From contig CP136066.1 of assembly GCA_032622095.1 (NCBI GenBank), positions 226,550,961-226,614,960 of the forward strand: 64,000 nt of DNA, read 5' to 3'. The notes beneath the pieces were generated by a model. It was not told the DNA's origin and ran no database searches. It saw only the letters and a list, made by a program, of their open reading frames with translations. Made by a program: the position numbers and the translations under genes. Source of the stretch: Siphonodentalium dalli. Taxonomy: Eukaryota > Mollusca > Scaphopoda > Gadilida > Siphonodentaliidae. Below, one piece after another: positions 22,701-30,891 of this stretch (position 1 is its first letter; each line of letters starts with the position of its first letter).

Positions 22701-25097
22701 TGAATTCATTTTCTTATATTTACAAGGCTCCCTATGCATATATAAGAGAATGCATATATAAGAGAATGCATTCAGTTGGCACAGGGTTTTTGCAAAATTT
22801 CAGAAAGCTCTAGTCATGGAAGGGTTAAACTACCCTTATGGAGCCCCTCCCAGACATGAGCAGACGACACTCAGCAATACAAGCTGCCACCCTACAGGAA
22901 GCCCCAGTCATGGTAGGGTTAAAGTTGAGCATTATTCAGCAGTGAACAACTTGAACTATCCTACGATGCATACTGTAGTAAACAATGGACAGTCATGAAA
23001 TTCATAATTTCCCTCAATATATTCAGCCAAAACTTACTCCAAAACTTGTTATTGAGAAAACTGACAGTTGCGTATCCATTTAAATCCATGCATCTTACAT
23101 ATTTTTGTATATTCACTGCAATCTGATCTAAATTCAAATTTAAATAAATAAAATTGAATCTGAAAATTAAAGTGAATTAGTTAAATTATTAAACAGCCAT
23201 TATTGATGAAATTCGGTCGCAATCAGGGGTGTCGGATAGACGCCCCTCATTGGCCACGGCATTCCACACAATACTGTATGAATCCCATTTATATTATCAT
23301 GTCTTACCATGTACTATTGCATTGTGAAATAAAATATTATCATCATAAATATTATCATCCTAAAGTACTCTGATGGTGAGATATACATGTAACTATGGTA
23401 AATACCCTAATTAATCGATTCCTTAACCACAGCAGAATTATGGGTAACTTTTCATGATTTAGTCGGAAATATGGCTTGTTGCCATTCATCGGAAAGCTCT
23501 CCCCGAGAGCTTTCCTATGAATGGCAACAAGCCATATTTCCAACTAAAAGGTAATAATCTAGGATAATAGTATATTACATAGTATCTTGGCAGCTACGAG
23601 AATGTGCTATACTAGTTTTCAAACAAGCCGATACCTCACTTGTGTCCAAACTCCCAGTTGTTTGCTCTAACATTCTGACCAAAGTTGTCAGTCGAAGGGT
23701 TCTCCTAGATCATCTTGTTGTGAAATTATTCAAGGGTTGCAAGGAATGTCACTAGGGTAGGTTCTAAACCACTGGTATGCTTACAAGCAATGATATATCC
23801 TGTATACATATTGTGGTGTAAGATACAAGATCTCTAATGATGTGTCAACTAAACGTAAAGAAGATTATTGGTAGCTTGGGAGCATAAAATTAGAATTGCT
23901 ACTCACATAAAGGCTGTGTATGCCATGTGATAACTATAATGGAGTGTTTTGCAAGAGGTCTGAATAGTAAATACAGTTAAAATCACAGCAAAAACACTGT
24001 CATCACAGTTAACAAATGGGAGTACAAACAACGTAACCTGATGTTGGACTGGTGTATTCCACGAACCTCCGACTGGCAACTTTGGTCAGAATGTTACAGA
24101 AAACTACTGAATATTTTCGAACAAATAAGGTATCATCTTGTTTAAAAAATAAACTAGCATATGCTCGTAACAGTCAAAATAATATGTTATGTTTTTGTAC
24201 GTTTGCATTCGCCTCGGCTATTTTGAATGTGTGGTACATGTACTCACAAACCTCGAAACCACGTGATTCCCCAGCAAAAATATTGCAAAAATTTGTGTAA
24301 ACTGCACATTGAATGGTTACAGCAAGGACCACCCTAGTTCATCATGCATGAATCTCTACTCTAGCTAACGCCCGTAGAGATCATATTCCACCAGTACAAA
24401 ACCTGAGAACTTTTTGAAGTTTTGACAGGGAACCTTATAAAGTCGAAAAAATAACACGGGGAATATATTTCTTATCTATTATCTGTTCCTTAATAATGTA
24501 CTTCGCTGTAAGTGAAGGTCCCAACTCGAAATTGCATGCTTTTCCATGACTTTTGTGAGCCGATATCGCAATAAACATTGAATTAATTACTCAGGAGAAA
24601 TTCAATAATTGTAAGCGATACGAAGCAAAATCGATCACATAGTAGAGATTGATGGCATGATCTAAACCCTTTCATGACTGGAGATTCCTGAATTTTTGAG
24701 AAAGCCCTCTGCCAATACATTCTCTTATATATGAAAGCCGACCATAGGTCGCCTCGCATATATAAGAGAATGCATTGGTTAAAAATTTTTATATTATTTT
24801 TTAATTGTTAAAGAATGTAAGAAAAAATGATAAAAAATAATATAATTTTTCAAAGAATGTAAGAAATAAAGATAAAAATTACTAAAAATTGTTAAAGAAA
24901 GTAAGAGAATTCAAATAGGGAGAAGTGGAAAAGTCTCGCCCAAGTCAAGTCGCTCTCTAGGCTGGTCCTTAGGTTACAAAAAAAAAAAAAAACATTATTC
25001 ACCTAGCAGATTGACTTCTTGACCACTCCTCGTTTAAAAGGTCTGCCGTCTTTTCTAGCCATTTGGGATTCTCGTGTAACACTTCTAGTTCTTCCAT
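7479..25097 (-). CDS. NAA80: N-alpha-acetyltransferase 80 (actin N-terminal acetyltransferase), five coding exons
   Basis: Coding exons are complement(25003..25097, 20757..20893, 12409..12484, 10079..10205, 7479..7700), 657 nt in all, giving 218 residues. All introns are GT-AG and the phases match across every junction. The GNAT core is visible: the N-terminal LLNEEWSRSQSAR block resembles human NAA80 (LINEEWPRSRTAR). It is followed by a VIGHSRL strand, the acetyl-CoA loop LRGKGLG (R-x-x-G-x-G) and the GFETIYLSS / FYEHLGYEY block. After the GNAT fold come a proline run (two proline tracts broken by one alanine) and a C-terminus ending VSWMRKNIS, comparable to the human IFWMEKDI end. In the family, NAA80 acetylates the processed acidic N-terminus of actin in the cytosol and the polyproline stretch binds profilin; that function is inferred by homology. 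The start is the first ATG in a good context, 32 residues before intron 1. The protein is shorter than human NAA80, mainly in the proline linker. Introns 2-4 are heavily invaded by repeats, but no coding exon is broken. Confidence 0.93.
7701..8762 (-). other. NAA80 intron 4, proximal part
   Basis: No further exon or clear transposon ends; a short AAGCACGCTCG stretch at 8049 resembles part of the SINE-like sequence at 2593. Confidence 0.5.
8763..9089 (+). repeat. AGGTACTC-family foldback, internal fragment
   Basis: Matches the right arm of the 4812 element (AAAGATGCATAATCCAAATT, ATTTGAATCGAGTC, GACAGGGGTTAGC) without its terminus. In NAA80 intron 4. Confidence 0.65.
9090..9784 (-). other. NAA80 intron 4, distal part
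   Basis: AT-rich, with TTTAAATTGAGCAAGGAGTT-like segments that recur at about 52955-53000 and a TACCATACTATGGTA dyad at 9728; probably an old unclassified dispersed repeat. Confidence 0.45.
9785..10078 (-). repeat. Tandem copies of NAA80 exon 4 tail plus splice donor
   Basis: Four additional copies of the exon 4 end (CAGCCTCGGAGCTACATG...) with donor GTAAGT at 10013, 9948, 9862 and 9797, besides the true donor at 10078. Spacing is 65 bp, with one 86-bp unit that includes more exon sequence (TTCTATGAACATCTTGG). One copy has CAAG instead of CATG at the exon end. Confidence 0.93.
10079..10205 (-). CDS. NAA80: NAA80 coding exon 4
   Basis: 127 nt between acceptor TTGCTTGCAG and donor ATG|GTAAGT. 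It reads KGFETIYLSSIDKEKFYEHL, then a GYEYCKPILSLGATCCKIPE block, aligning with human RGFRRLYLTTHDQVHFYAHLG. Four extra copies of its 3' end plus donor lie in the downstream intron (9785-10066). Confidence 0.93.
10206..10688 (-). other. NAA80 intron 3 between exon 4 and the minisatellite
   Basis: Unique AT-rich intron sequence; a TGGGTAAATTCGTTCAAACAA / TTGTTTGAAC pair near 10321-10355 forms a small hairpin. Confidence 0.45.
10689..11353 (+). repeat. 30-bp minisatellite in NAA80 intron 3
   Basis: About 22 units of TGTCCTCACAGTGGTGAACA + TCCAATCAAA, with CTCA/CTTA variants alternating. The period is a multiple of three, so long spurious ORFs arise in several frames. Confidence 0.95.
11434..12447 (-). 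repeat. 64-bp tandem array of NAA80 exon 3 tail plus splice donor
   Basis: About 16 units. Read on the minus strand, each holds ~37 nt from the end of exon 3 (ACTCATGAAATTAACAG, CTATTGTATAAA), the GTGAGT donor and ~20 nt of intron. Donor copies lie every 64 bp from 12408 down to 11448. Units vary at CACAGG/CACATG, which creates or removes an acceptor-like CACAG. Confidence 0.93.
12409..12484 (-). CDS. NAA80: NAA80 coding exon 3 (acetyl-CoA-binding loop)
   Basis: 76 nt between acceptor CTCTTCCAG and donor AA|GTGAGT. It reads VVKKSLRGKGLGRKLMKLTE then NYCI, including the GNAT R-x-x-G-x-G motif. Its last ~37 nt and the donor form the proximal unit of a 64-bp tandem array running into the intron down to about 11434. 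Confidence 0.93.
12640..12760 (+). repeat. Relic of a family A hairpin
   Basis: A T-rich spacer then one mutated ~70-bp hairpin ending GGCACAG, without terminal repeats. Next to it at 12764-12845 is an independent AT-rich palindrome built on TATCATATCATA. Confidence 0.65.
12938..13260 (+). repeat. Left part of an AGGGGTACTGTAC-family element
   Basis: TTAA at 12934-12937 then AGGGGTACTGTACTCAAA; no right end recognised before the element at 13289. In NAA80 intron 2, upstream of exon 3. Confidence 0.5.
13464..19598. mobile_element. 6.1-kb foldback element in NAA80 intron 2
   Basis: Termini TAGTTGGGGAGCCCGCC (left) and GGCGGGCTCCCTAACTA (right) head ~1.85-kb inverted arms (13464-15310 and about 17705-19598), with a poly-C tract at 14090 mirrored by poly-G at 18957. 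Between the arms are degenerate ~60-bp tandem repeats that also reverse orientation at a central hairpin (16990-17080, GGTGGCTATCGCTTTCCAC). There is no transposase ORF. This architecture (long inverted arms, tandem subrepeats inside) resembles foldback (FB)-type elements. Confidence 0.85.
15310..17705. repeat. Degenerate ~60-bp repeats of the foldback loop
   Basis: Units built on GGTATACATGGAGTGACT and TATGGTCATGGGTG. They run forward to about 16990, then in reverse complement from about 17070 to 17705. The left block (~1.7 kb) is much longer than the right (~0.6 kb), so one arm expanded or the other contracted. Confidence 0.82.
20029..20705 (+). mobile_element. Tc1/mariner-type TA-flanked MITE (CAGTAATGC family), with nested insertion
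   Basis: Almost perfectly palindromic element: ends CAGTAA...TTACTG, TA on both sides, arms containing ATTTAGTCGGAAATATGGCT and CATTCATCGGAAAGCTCTC. The left arm is split by the TTAA element at 20059. Confidence 0.85.
20059..20518 (-). mobile_element. piggyBac-like TTAA MITE, family A, nested in a TA-flanked MITE
   Basis: TTAA at 20055-20058 and 20519-20522 with family A ends. Removing it restores the CTCTTAACCACAGCAG arm of the TA-flanked MITE. Lies in NAA80 intron 2. Confidence 0.92.
20757..20893 (-). CDS. NAA80: NAA80 coding exon 2
   Basis: 137 nt between acceptor TTTTGTAG and donor G|GTAAGT, with 45 full codons. It reads IHSLTKSCDTLPINLVLLSD, then a DDGQEVIGHSRLSDV segment, matching the human LHSLERSCDDFPLCLVLL / VGHARL region. 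These are strands of the GNAT fold before the acetyl-CoA loop. Confidence 0.92.
20928..21184 (+). mobile_element. TA-flanked MITE, CAGTAATGC family
   Basis: Complete copy with TA flanks. The centre holds an extra direct repeat of part of the arm. It lies 35 bp upstream (minus-strand sense) of NAA80 exon 2. Confidence 0.85.
21236..22109 (+). mobile_element. AGGTACTC-family foldback, half copy with nested TTAA MITE
   Basis: Right arm ending GATTGAGTACCT before TTAA at 22110-22113. Its left part is interrupted by the family A element at 21260. Confidence 0.75.
21260..21706 (+). mobile_element. piggyBac-like TTAA MITE, family A, nested in a TTAA foldback
   Basis: TTAA at 21256-21259 and 21707-21710, with family A ends and two hairpins plus an enlarged AT-rich spacer. 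Flanks belong to the AGGTACTC foldback family. Confidence 0.9.
22114..22584 (+). mobile_element. TTAA-flanked element, AGRTGATTATCTC family
   Basis: Ends AGGTAGATTATCTCTTT and AAAGAGATAATCCATCT. Its left TTAA (22110-22113) is also the right TTAA of the previous element; its right TTAA is at 22585-22588. A homologous body follows the 54-bp array at 42521-42860. Confidence 0.8.
22628..22824 (+). mobile_element. TTAA MITE, family C, 5'-truncated
   Basis: Hairpin remnants followed by the family C right end (CTAGTCATGGAAGGG) and TTAA at 22825-22828. Confidence 0.65.
22829..22922 (+). repeat. Single copy of the 107-bp family C terminal unit
   Basis: Begins ACTACCCTTATGGAGCCCC and ends with GTCATGGTAGGG and TTAA. 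The same unit is tandemly triplicated at 51541. Confidence 0.7.
22923..23400 (-). other. NAA80 intron 1, no element recognised
   Basis: AT-rich unique sequence between a family C remnant and a truncated TA MITE. Confidence 0.45.
23401..23548 (+). repeat. TA-flanked MITE, right end lost
   Basis: Left arm and part of the right arm; stops where the interrupted inverted-repeat element of 23549-24273 begins. Confidence 0.7.
23549..24273 (+). mobile_element. Second copy of the AATCATGTGGTTTCGAG element, interrupted
   Basis: Same arms as 4213-4686 but missing the left terminus, with a ~325-bp unrelated stretch (about 23715-24040) between the inner arms. Right end CTCGAAACCACGTGATTC. In NAA80 intron 1. 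Confidence 0.7.
24334..24664. mobile_element. Empty copy of the TAGATCATGCCATG element
   Basis: 331-bp copy without the foldback, with inverted ends and the same interior; it acts as the empty-site comparison for 13289-19920. Confidence 0.75.
24667..24905 (+). mobile_element. Chimeric element: family C left end with family A interior
   Basis: Starts with CCCTTTCATGACTGGAG (family C), then carries a family A hairpin (CGACCATAGGTCGCCTCG centre) and a family A spacer with AAAGAATGTAAGAAA repeats. No right end is seen. It borders NAA80 exon 1. Confidence 0.7.
25003..25097 (-). CDS. NAA80: NAA80 coding exon 1
   Basis: The exon starts with ATG (MEELEVLHENPKWLEKTADL...) and ends in codon AG|A of the SAR motif, before donor GTGAAT. 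Directly upstream on the minus strand, two acceptor-like TTTACAG sequences 12 bp apart suggest a 5' UTR splice junction and an unseen non-coding first exon. Confidence 0.88.
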
Positions 25098-25558
25098 AAT
25101 GACTCAACATCACCTGTAAATCACCTGTAAAGCAATTGTTAAAGACATATTATAGACTTGGTCGGGTGAGTTAAATTGATAAGTTAGTACTCAGGGGCTA
25201 TGCCAACCTGGCGAATGTAGCATTCTACTAATATCGGCAAAAATTTGAAAGAAATCAACCATACCACTCCATAGAAAACATTGTCTGAACTATGCCCAAT
25301 TGTAAATATCTCGATTCGGGATGCAACTATCAGCAATAATCTAACACAAATGATTTCGCCATCAAGAGTCACTGCATTTAATTAATAGATAACAATGGAA
25401 TAATATTCGTAACAAATAAGTTGAATAACTAATTTGAGCCAGATTGTTCTCAATTTATATTTGCTCACCATACCGGAGTGTTTCACAGCACTTTAAACAC
25501 TACTAAAACAATGGCTTAGCAATGTTGTCTTGGGGTGAAGCCAAGCCTAGATATAGTG
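25098..25558 (-). other. Upstream of NAA80 exon 1
   Basis: Should contain 5' UTR intron or promoter sequence; no clear promoter motif or first exon was recognised. Confidence 0.4.
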
Positions 25559-25800
25559 TGTCTGACATTTACAGAATGAGGTCCCTAGAGGCACAGTGGG
25601 CTAGCATCACCAATTTCACCTTTTGGGGACTTCATTCTGCTTAGGCCTCATCTTCTGAGATGTATCAACAGTCTAAAATTAATATTGGTTTTAGTTGTTA
25701 CTTCCCCCCATCTGTTTAGTTTCTATATCCCCTAATTTACAGAAGATAAATGGGTCACTCGCAGATGGGTGAACATCATCAACATCATACCTGCTATGTC
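25559..25800 (+). repeat. Left half of a GAATGAGG composite element
   Basis: One decayed hairpin (25571-25640) with the CTTAGGCCTCATCTTCTG interior; right hairpin missing. Confidence 0.65.
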
Positions 25801-25834
25801 ACCGTCAGGAGACTCGCAAATGGCCCGACGTTGG

Positions 25835-26553
25835 CAGGTATCTGGAGAAGTCGGCCCAAAACAAAGTCGTCCCCAGAGAAGTCGGCCGGGTAAATTAATG
25901 ATTGCACAAGAGAAGTCGGCCCCATTATTTTGTAATGCTTGTTAATATCTGTGGCACAAACAGGTGTTTATATAGTTTATGGTTGCGGCGTTTACATTAT
26001 GTGGTGTCAAATGGGATTACATCACCTCGTAGCATTCCATTTGCTCATCGCATGTCATGGCTTTTTTAATTTTGGGAATTTAAGACAGGAAATATACTGT
26101 TACATCGATGTTTGCCTATTAGAAAAATAAGCTGATATATGTTTCTGTTTATAGTCGGACCAAAGCTGGAATATCTGGCCTTAGAACTGTGTTCGTGGTT
26201 TGCATTCTTTGAACGCGTACATTGTATATCTTTCCTTCCTTGACCAGCTGGTGTTGAATTTGACTAGTGATGATTCTCTATGTAGTAAAATTATCAGGTA
26301 GTACACACAGTTGTACACAGAAAAATTTGAATATATTTACAATTGATGTTGATCCATTTGGTCGAACCTGACGTTTGCGTCGCTTTGCAGGTGGCTGTTG
26401 TGCTTCTTATGTTGACGACGAGATAAATGATGGATATGCATACAGATATATAATGCTAAATTTTAATAGCTGGGCCGACTTCTCCTGGGCCGACTTCTCC
26501 GGGGCCGACTTCTGTTTTGGGCCAACTTCGTTTTATGCCGACTTCTCCTGTAT
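25835..26553. mobile_element. Inverted-repeat element with AGAAGTCGGCC subrepeats
   Basis: Left end has three AGAAGTCGGCC repeats; right end has four inverted GGCCGACTTCTCC repeats. The ~530-bp interior shows no recognisable gene. Confidence 0.7.
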
Positions 26554-26771
26554 TCCGTTGGCATATACAACACACAGCTTTTCGTTAGTATTGTTATTCT
26601 AGGGAGGGGTATTTGTTTTTAGTAAGGACTTGTTAGTATTTTTACGTATATATATACCTGGAGGAGTATTTTACCACGCTTGCGAACCATACTGGGACTC
26701 AACTCGACAGGCCTGAAAGTTTATATCTGTCTGTATCTGTAGTGGGTTCAGTGCAGTAACCAATTCTGGTT

Positions 26772-28790
26772 TTAGGCGCACTGGGTGGAGGATGATGTTG
26801 GTTCCGTCGAGGACTCTGGTGGTGCTGTGTCCTCAGGTTCAGTGATTCCATCGTTGCGGAGTGCCCGTAAGAATAACTCTGGATCACTGTTGCACACGAT
26901 CCGGTCTTCCAGTTGGTTCCAATCCAGGATCGTCTTGTTAAAGAAAGAATGTTTTAATTGATTACAGCTGGTACGCCGTGGCTCGAAGGCTCTTACATTT
27001 TTACATTCTTCTTTTTCGACGATGTTTGTTGTCACACAGTCAACAAATTTTTTGGCTGTGATCTTCCTGCCTGATTTCTTAGGTGTTAGGTAGTTGTTTG
27101 CACTTAATGCTGGCACCATCCCCTCAACTATCTTATGGAACTGGATGAGACGCTGTTCTCTACGTCGCTCGTCTAGAGGTTTTAGATCTAGTTCCTCAAG
27201 CATGGTGGTGACTGATGTTCCTTGGCGACTATAATTATTCTTTATGAATCTCGCGCTCCTTCGCTGTACTTTTTCCAGGTGGTCAATGTCTTTCTTTAAG
27301 TGGGGGTCCCATACCACTGCTCCATATTCGAGCGCCGATCTCACTGTAGCGATGTAAGCTGTCTTTTTACATTTCTCTGGAGCATGTCTGATGTTACGTC
27401 TTAGGAGGCCTAAAGCACAGTTTGCTTTCTTTGTTGTCTTCCTAATATGGGCTGACCATGTCAGGTCGTTGGTAAAGGTCAGTCCCATGTATGGGGTCTC
27501 AGCTGTTGTCTCTAGTATGTGTTCTCCCAGTTGGTACATGTATGATGATTTGTTTTTGGTGCTCATGATGTTACATTTTTTGGAGTTGAAACGCATACCC
27601 CAGTTTTCAGCCCAGTCTTCAAGCTTCTTTAGATCTTTTTGGAGTATGTGGTGGTCTTTCTGTGAGGTGATGTTTCTGTATAGCTGGCAGTCATCTGCGA
27701 ACAGTCTCACCTGGGAATCTACACATGTTGGTAGGTCGTTTATATGTATCAGGAACAGGAGTGGTCCTAATACTGTGCCTTGGGGGACTCCTGAATCAAC
27801 TGGGACATATGATGAGTAGCTTCCTTCAACAACTACTCGCATTCGTCTTTTGGTTAGGAATGATGAGAGCCAGGTGTATATATTTCCTTTAATTCCATAG
27901 TTTTGAACTTTCTGTAGTAGTTTGTTGTGCGGTACAGTGTCAAAGGCTTTTGAGAAGTCAAGTATTGCTAAATCTGTTTGGATGTCTTTGTTGAAGGACT
28001 GGAGCAGGTCATCTGATGTTGTTAGTAGCTGTGTTACGCATGAGTAGCCTTTCCTGAATCCATGATTTAATTTGGTCAGGACTTCATGTTTGTCAAGATG
28101 GTTCAGCAGGTGACGGCATATAATATGCTCCAGTATTTTGCAGCATACTGTTGTTAAGGAAACTGGTCGGTAGTTTTCCGGTTTGTGGACGTCCCCCTTC
28201 TTAAATACCGGAGCAACGTTTGCGTCCCTCCAGTCTTGTGGTAGTTCTCCTGTGGTGATGGATTTGTGGAAAATATAGGTCAGGCCTGGAGCGATGGAAT
28301 TGGCACATTTTTTCAGGACTTGATTTGGAAGGGCATCTGGTCCGCTAGCTTTGCCGGGTTTTAAGTCCCTAAGTAGCTTTTCCACACCTTCAACTGATAT
28401 GTTCAGGTCTCCTATGGTTGGTTTGTCAGATGGGAGTGGTACTTTGGTGGTATTTGTCTTCTTGGTGGATACAGAGCGGAACTGGGTGTTTAAGAGTTCT
28501 GCTTTCGTGACAGGGTCATTTGTGAGGTTTCCTTGATGTTTTATTGGCGCTATCCCGATGTTGTCCCGCTTCCTGGATTTCAGATAATTCCAGAATGGCT
28601 TTGTGTTCTTATTTGCCAGCCCCTCTTCAATGACTCTGTTTACATGGGTCCACTCTGCTCTTCTCATTTCTCGCCTACATGTTTTCTGGTGTGCCTTATA
28701 CTCTCCCCATTGGTTGGTCCTCTTTGCTTTTTTGAAGAGTCTCCCTTTTTTCTTCAGTATCCGGATAAGGTGCTTGTTTAGCCATGGCAC
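26772..28790 (-). CDS. Reverse transcriptase ORF of non-LTR retrotransposon
   Basis: A 672-codon open frame with the reverse transcriptase domain at about residues 140-420. Catalytic motifs are intact: LDFSKAFDTVPH (about 277-288), GVPQGTVLGPLLF (about 334-346) and FADD (364-367). The C-terminal part (LEYGAVVWDP, EKVQRRSARFI) is typical of CR1/L2/Nimb-type elements. The nominal first codon is GTG. The natural frame continues upstream into endonuclease sequence through a one-base shift near 28805-28820, so this is the 3' part of a longer ORF2, not a free-standing gene. It ends TQCA-TAA. Confidence 0.88.
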   Translation of the reverse strand: MPWLNKHLIRILKKKGRLFKKAKRTNQWGEYKAHQKTCRREMRRAEWTHVNRVIEEGLANKNTKPFWNYLKSRKRDNIGIAPIKHQGNLTNDPVTKAELLNTQFRSVSTKKTNTTKVPLPSDKPTIGDLNISVEGVEKLLRDLKPGKASGPDALPNQVLKKCANSIAPGLTYIFHKSITTGELPQDWRDANVAPVFKKGDVHKPENYRPVSLTTVCCKILEHIICRHLLNHLDKHEVLTKLNHGFRKGYSCVTQLLTTSDDLLQSFNKDIQTDLAILDFSKAFDTVPHNKLLQKVQNYGIKGNIYTWLSSFLTKRRMRVVVEGSYSSYVPVDSGVPQGTVLGPLLFLIHINDLPTCVDSQVRLFADDCQLYRNITSQKDHHILQKDLKKLEDWAENWGMRFNSKKCNIMSTKNKSSYMYQLGEHILETTAETPYMGLTFTNDLTWSAHIRKTTKKANCALGLLRRNIRHAPEKCKKTAYIATVRSALEYGAVVWDPHLKKDIDHLEKVQRRSARFIKNNYSRQGTSVTTMLEELDLKPLDERRREQRLIQFHKIVEGMVPALSANNYLTPKKSGRKITAKKFVDCVTTNIVEKEECKNVRAFEPRRTSCNQLKHSFFNKTILDWNQLEDRIVCNSDPELFLRALRNDGITEPEDTAPPESSTEPTSSSTQCA

Positions 28791-29264
28791 GTGGTAACTT
28801 GTCTCTTCTCTTTGGTGCCGATGGTATATGTTTATTTATCAGGCCCTTTATACCATCTCTGAAGGTCTCCCAAATGGTGTTGATTTTGGGATTTCCAGGT
28901 ATTGTTCTAATTTCTTCAGAGAGGAACCTAAGATCTAGTGATAGGTTAGTCCAGTCAGCCCGGTTGTAGGCGAAGCGTTTCTTTTGTTGTTTTTGTGGTT
29001 TTGCATACGGTGTTATCTGGCAGTCAGTGACTATGATGTCGTGGTCCGATATTCCAGGTATGTTGTTTGAGTTCTTTATTAATGAGGTGTTGTTTGTTAC
29101 AACTATATCGAGCAGGTTATTTTCCCTTGTGGGCTGTCTGTGGGTTTGAGTCAGACCTTTGCGGTTACACAGGTCAAGTAATGCTTGTTGGATCTCAGTA
29201 TCCTGTGCCCCTGTTGTTACACAAAGTTTATCCCAGTCGATATTTGGTCAGTTGAAGTCGCCGC
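28791..29264 (-). pseudogene. Broken AP-endonuclease half of the retrotransposon ORF2
   Basis: Contains GDFN followed at once by TGA, then PNIDWDKL, LLDIVVTN, and SDHDIIVTD with the catalytic SDH motif, and a linker ending INKHIPSAPKR. At that point the frame shifts by one base to reach the reverse transcriptase frame (REETSYHVPWL). One stop codon and one indel therefore inactivate it. Confidence 0.82.
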
Positions 29265-29268
29265 TTAA

Positions 29269-29650
29269 CCCTTTACCCAACAGAAGGGCCCTGTGCCAAT
29301 GCATTCTCTTATATATGTGAGTCGACCATAGGTCGCCTCGCATATATAAGAGAATGCATTGGCTTAACACATTAAAAATTATAAAATTGTTAAAGAATGT
29401 AAGAAAAAATGGTAAAAAGTGTTAAAAAAAGATTTCTTTTAGGCCAATGCATTCTCTTATATATGCGAGGTGACCTATGGTCGACTCGTATATATAAGAG
29501 AATGCATTGGCACAGGGCATAACTGTAACTATCACAGTGTGGTCAAGGAGCCGGTTCCAATGATATCCATATTTGTATGGTTCTATTGAGACAGACCGGA
29601 GATATTTTAGGCTGTTGAAGCTTTATTTGGCCGGTTTGTTGGGTAAAGGG
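29269..29650 (+). mobile_element. piggyBac-like TTAA MITE, family A (inserted in retrotransposon)
   Basis: Ends CCCTTTACCCAACA and TGTTGGGTAAAGGG, flanked by TTAA at 29265-29268 and 29651-29654. It contains two internal ~70-bp hairpins. TTAA duplication and CCC termini are the piggyBac hallmark; no transposase is present. Confidence 0.9.
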
Positions 29651-29695
29651 TTAATATGATGTCTTTATACCTTCTATCTTGTATGGTATTCTATA

Positions 29696-30069
29696 CTTAT
29701 ACATACCCTGTTAGGCAGGTAACTCTATCTAGTATCTACATATCTACAATGTACTAGAAGCTACATATCTACAACGTAGATATGTATCTACTATCTACAA
29801 TGTACTATTACGCCCCATTAAGCTTCATATCTACAACGTACTGTCGTACACATACTATTAAGCCCCAAAGGGAGGAATTTAGACAGGAATTTTGCCATTA
29901 ACCTGTGGATCGTTGCCCACAGTAGGGTTGTTTATCGTGCACATATGGTTGTACACGGGACAGCCATTTACGTCCCCACCCGATGTGACCAAACCAGTGT
30001 CATCCGTGTACATGACACCGAGAGGGAGAGGATTACCGCTTAACGACACTTTGTTTTGTCGAGGATCGG
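29696..30069. other. No gene seen
   Basis: Includes irregular CATATCTACAA / TACTATTA repeats at 29735-29870. Confidence 0.45.
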
Positions 30070-30233
30070 GGCACAGTTACTAGTACTGGACATAAAGTCC
30101 CAAAAATAAGGTTTTAATCGAGTTTAGAAATCGGTATCCTTAGAAGGCTCTTCTATATAATGATACCGATTTCTAAACTCGATTAAAACCTTATTTTTGG
30201 GACTTTTAATGTTTTATGTCCAGTAACTGTGCC
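30070..30233. mobile_element. Palindromic MITE
   Basis: Nearly perfect ~75-bp inverted arms (CTCGATTAAAACCTTATTTT and complement) with ends GCACAGTTACT / AGTAACTGTGC. Confidence 0.7.
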
Positions 30234-30284
30234 AGCACGAATATATGCAATTGTAAATTCGACAAGAGAAAAGTAATAACATTG

Positions 30285-30351
30285 GACATATATATGCCGG
30301 TTAGAATAATCATGCACAAACTATATTATTCTAAAAGTATATATATGTCAC
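30285..30351. repeat. Small palindrome
   Basis: Inverted GGACATATATATGC / TATATATATGTC arms around a TTAGAATAAT / ATTATTCTAA pair. Confidence 0.6.
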
Positions 30352-30891
30352 AAAAACGAATAAAAGAGCCAGAGAAATGACTTAATTCCTTACTTCAAAT
30401 TGTTTTCACGAGGAACATTCTTGTGTAAATTACCTCCCTTTGTTGAATAAATATCTACTTTCGTTTTCCACGCATGACATTGAAACAAGAAATGCGGAGC
30501 TTTACTGATTTCACGAAAACGTCGTTTTTCAAGCAAGGATTGCCGTTCCTTGTATGTCAACTGATAGCGCTCATTTTATTAATATCTATTAGTTAACACT
30601 TATTCTTTTTGGTAACATAAATTTTTGGTGAATTTGAAATTTCCACTCAAAGTTATCTACTAGTACCAAAGCGCACTTTACGTACCGTGAATAATTCGTA
30701 CACATTTAATCCTTTTTAACTTGTAAAATGTCAAATCAGTAATATCATGTAACATGTATACCTTGATGAGATTTTGTAAGTGGTAATCATTGTCATTTCA
30801 CACATGGTGTCATGCACAGGGATGTTATTGGCTGGCTAGTCAGACCACCATCCCCGTTATTGTCGATCAGTCCTTACATTTTACAATTAGG
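30352..30891. other. No gene seen
   Basis: Unique sequence between the divergent genes; no exon or element ends recognised. Confidence 0.4.

Larger units (their letters stand above)
26690..29695 (-). mobile_element. CR1/jockey-superfamily non-LTR retrotransposon, 5'-truncated, interrupted by a TTAA element
   Basis: Minus-strand element holding the C-terminal half of an AP endonuclease, a reverse transcriptase with open frame, and a C-terminal QRRSARFI-type domain, with no RNase H. The endonuclease frame is cut exactly at TTAA (29265-29268) by a 382-bp TTAA element; on the far side it resumes as KDIIL joined to SGDFN. Further upstream the frame decays, so the copy is 5' truncated near 29.69 kb. 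A TGA stop and a one-base frameshift show it is non-autonomous now. Confidence 0.85.

Noticed and set aside
27391-28797. Plus-strand ORFs opposite the retrotransposon
   Set aside because: Shadows of the reverse transcriptase ORF on the other strand.
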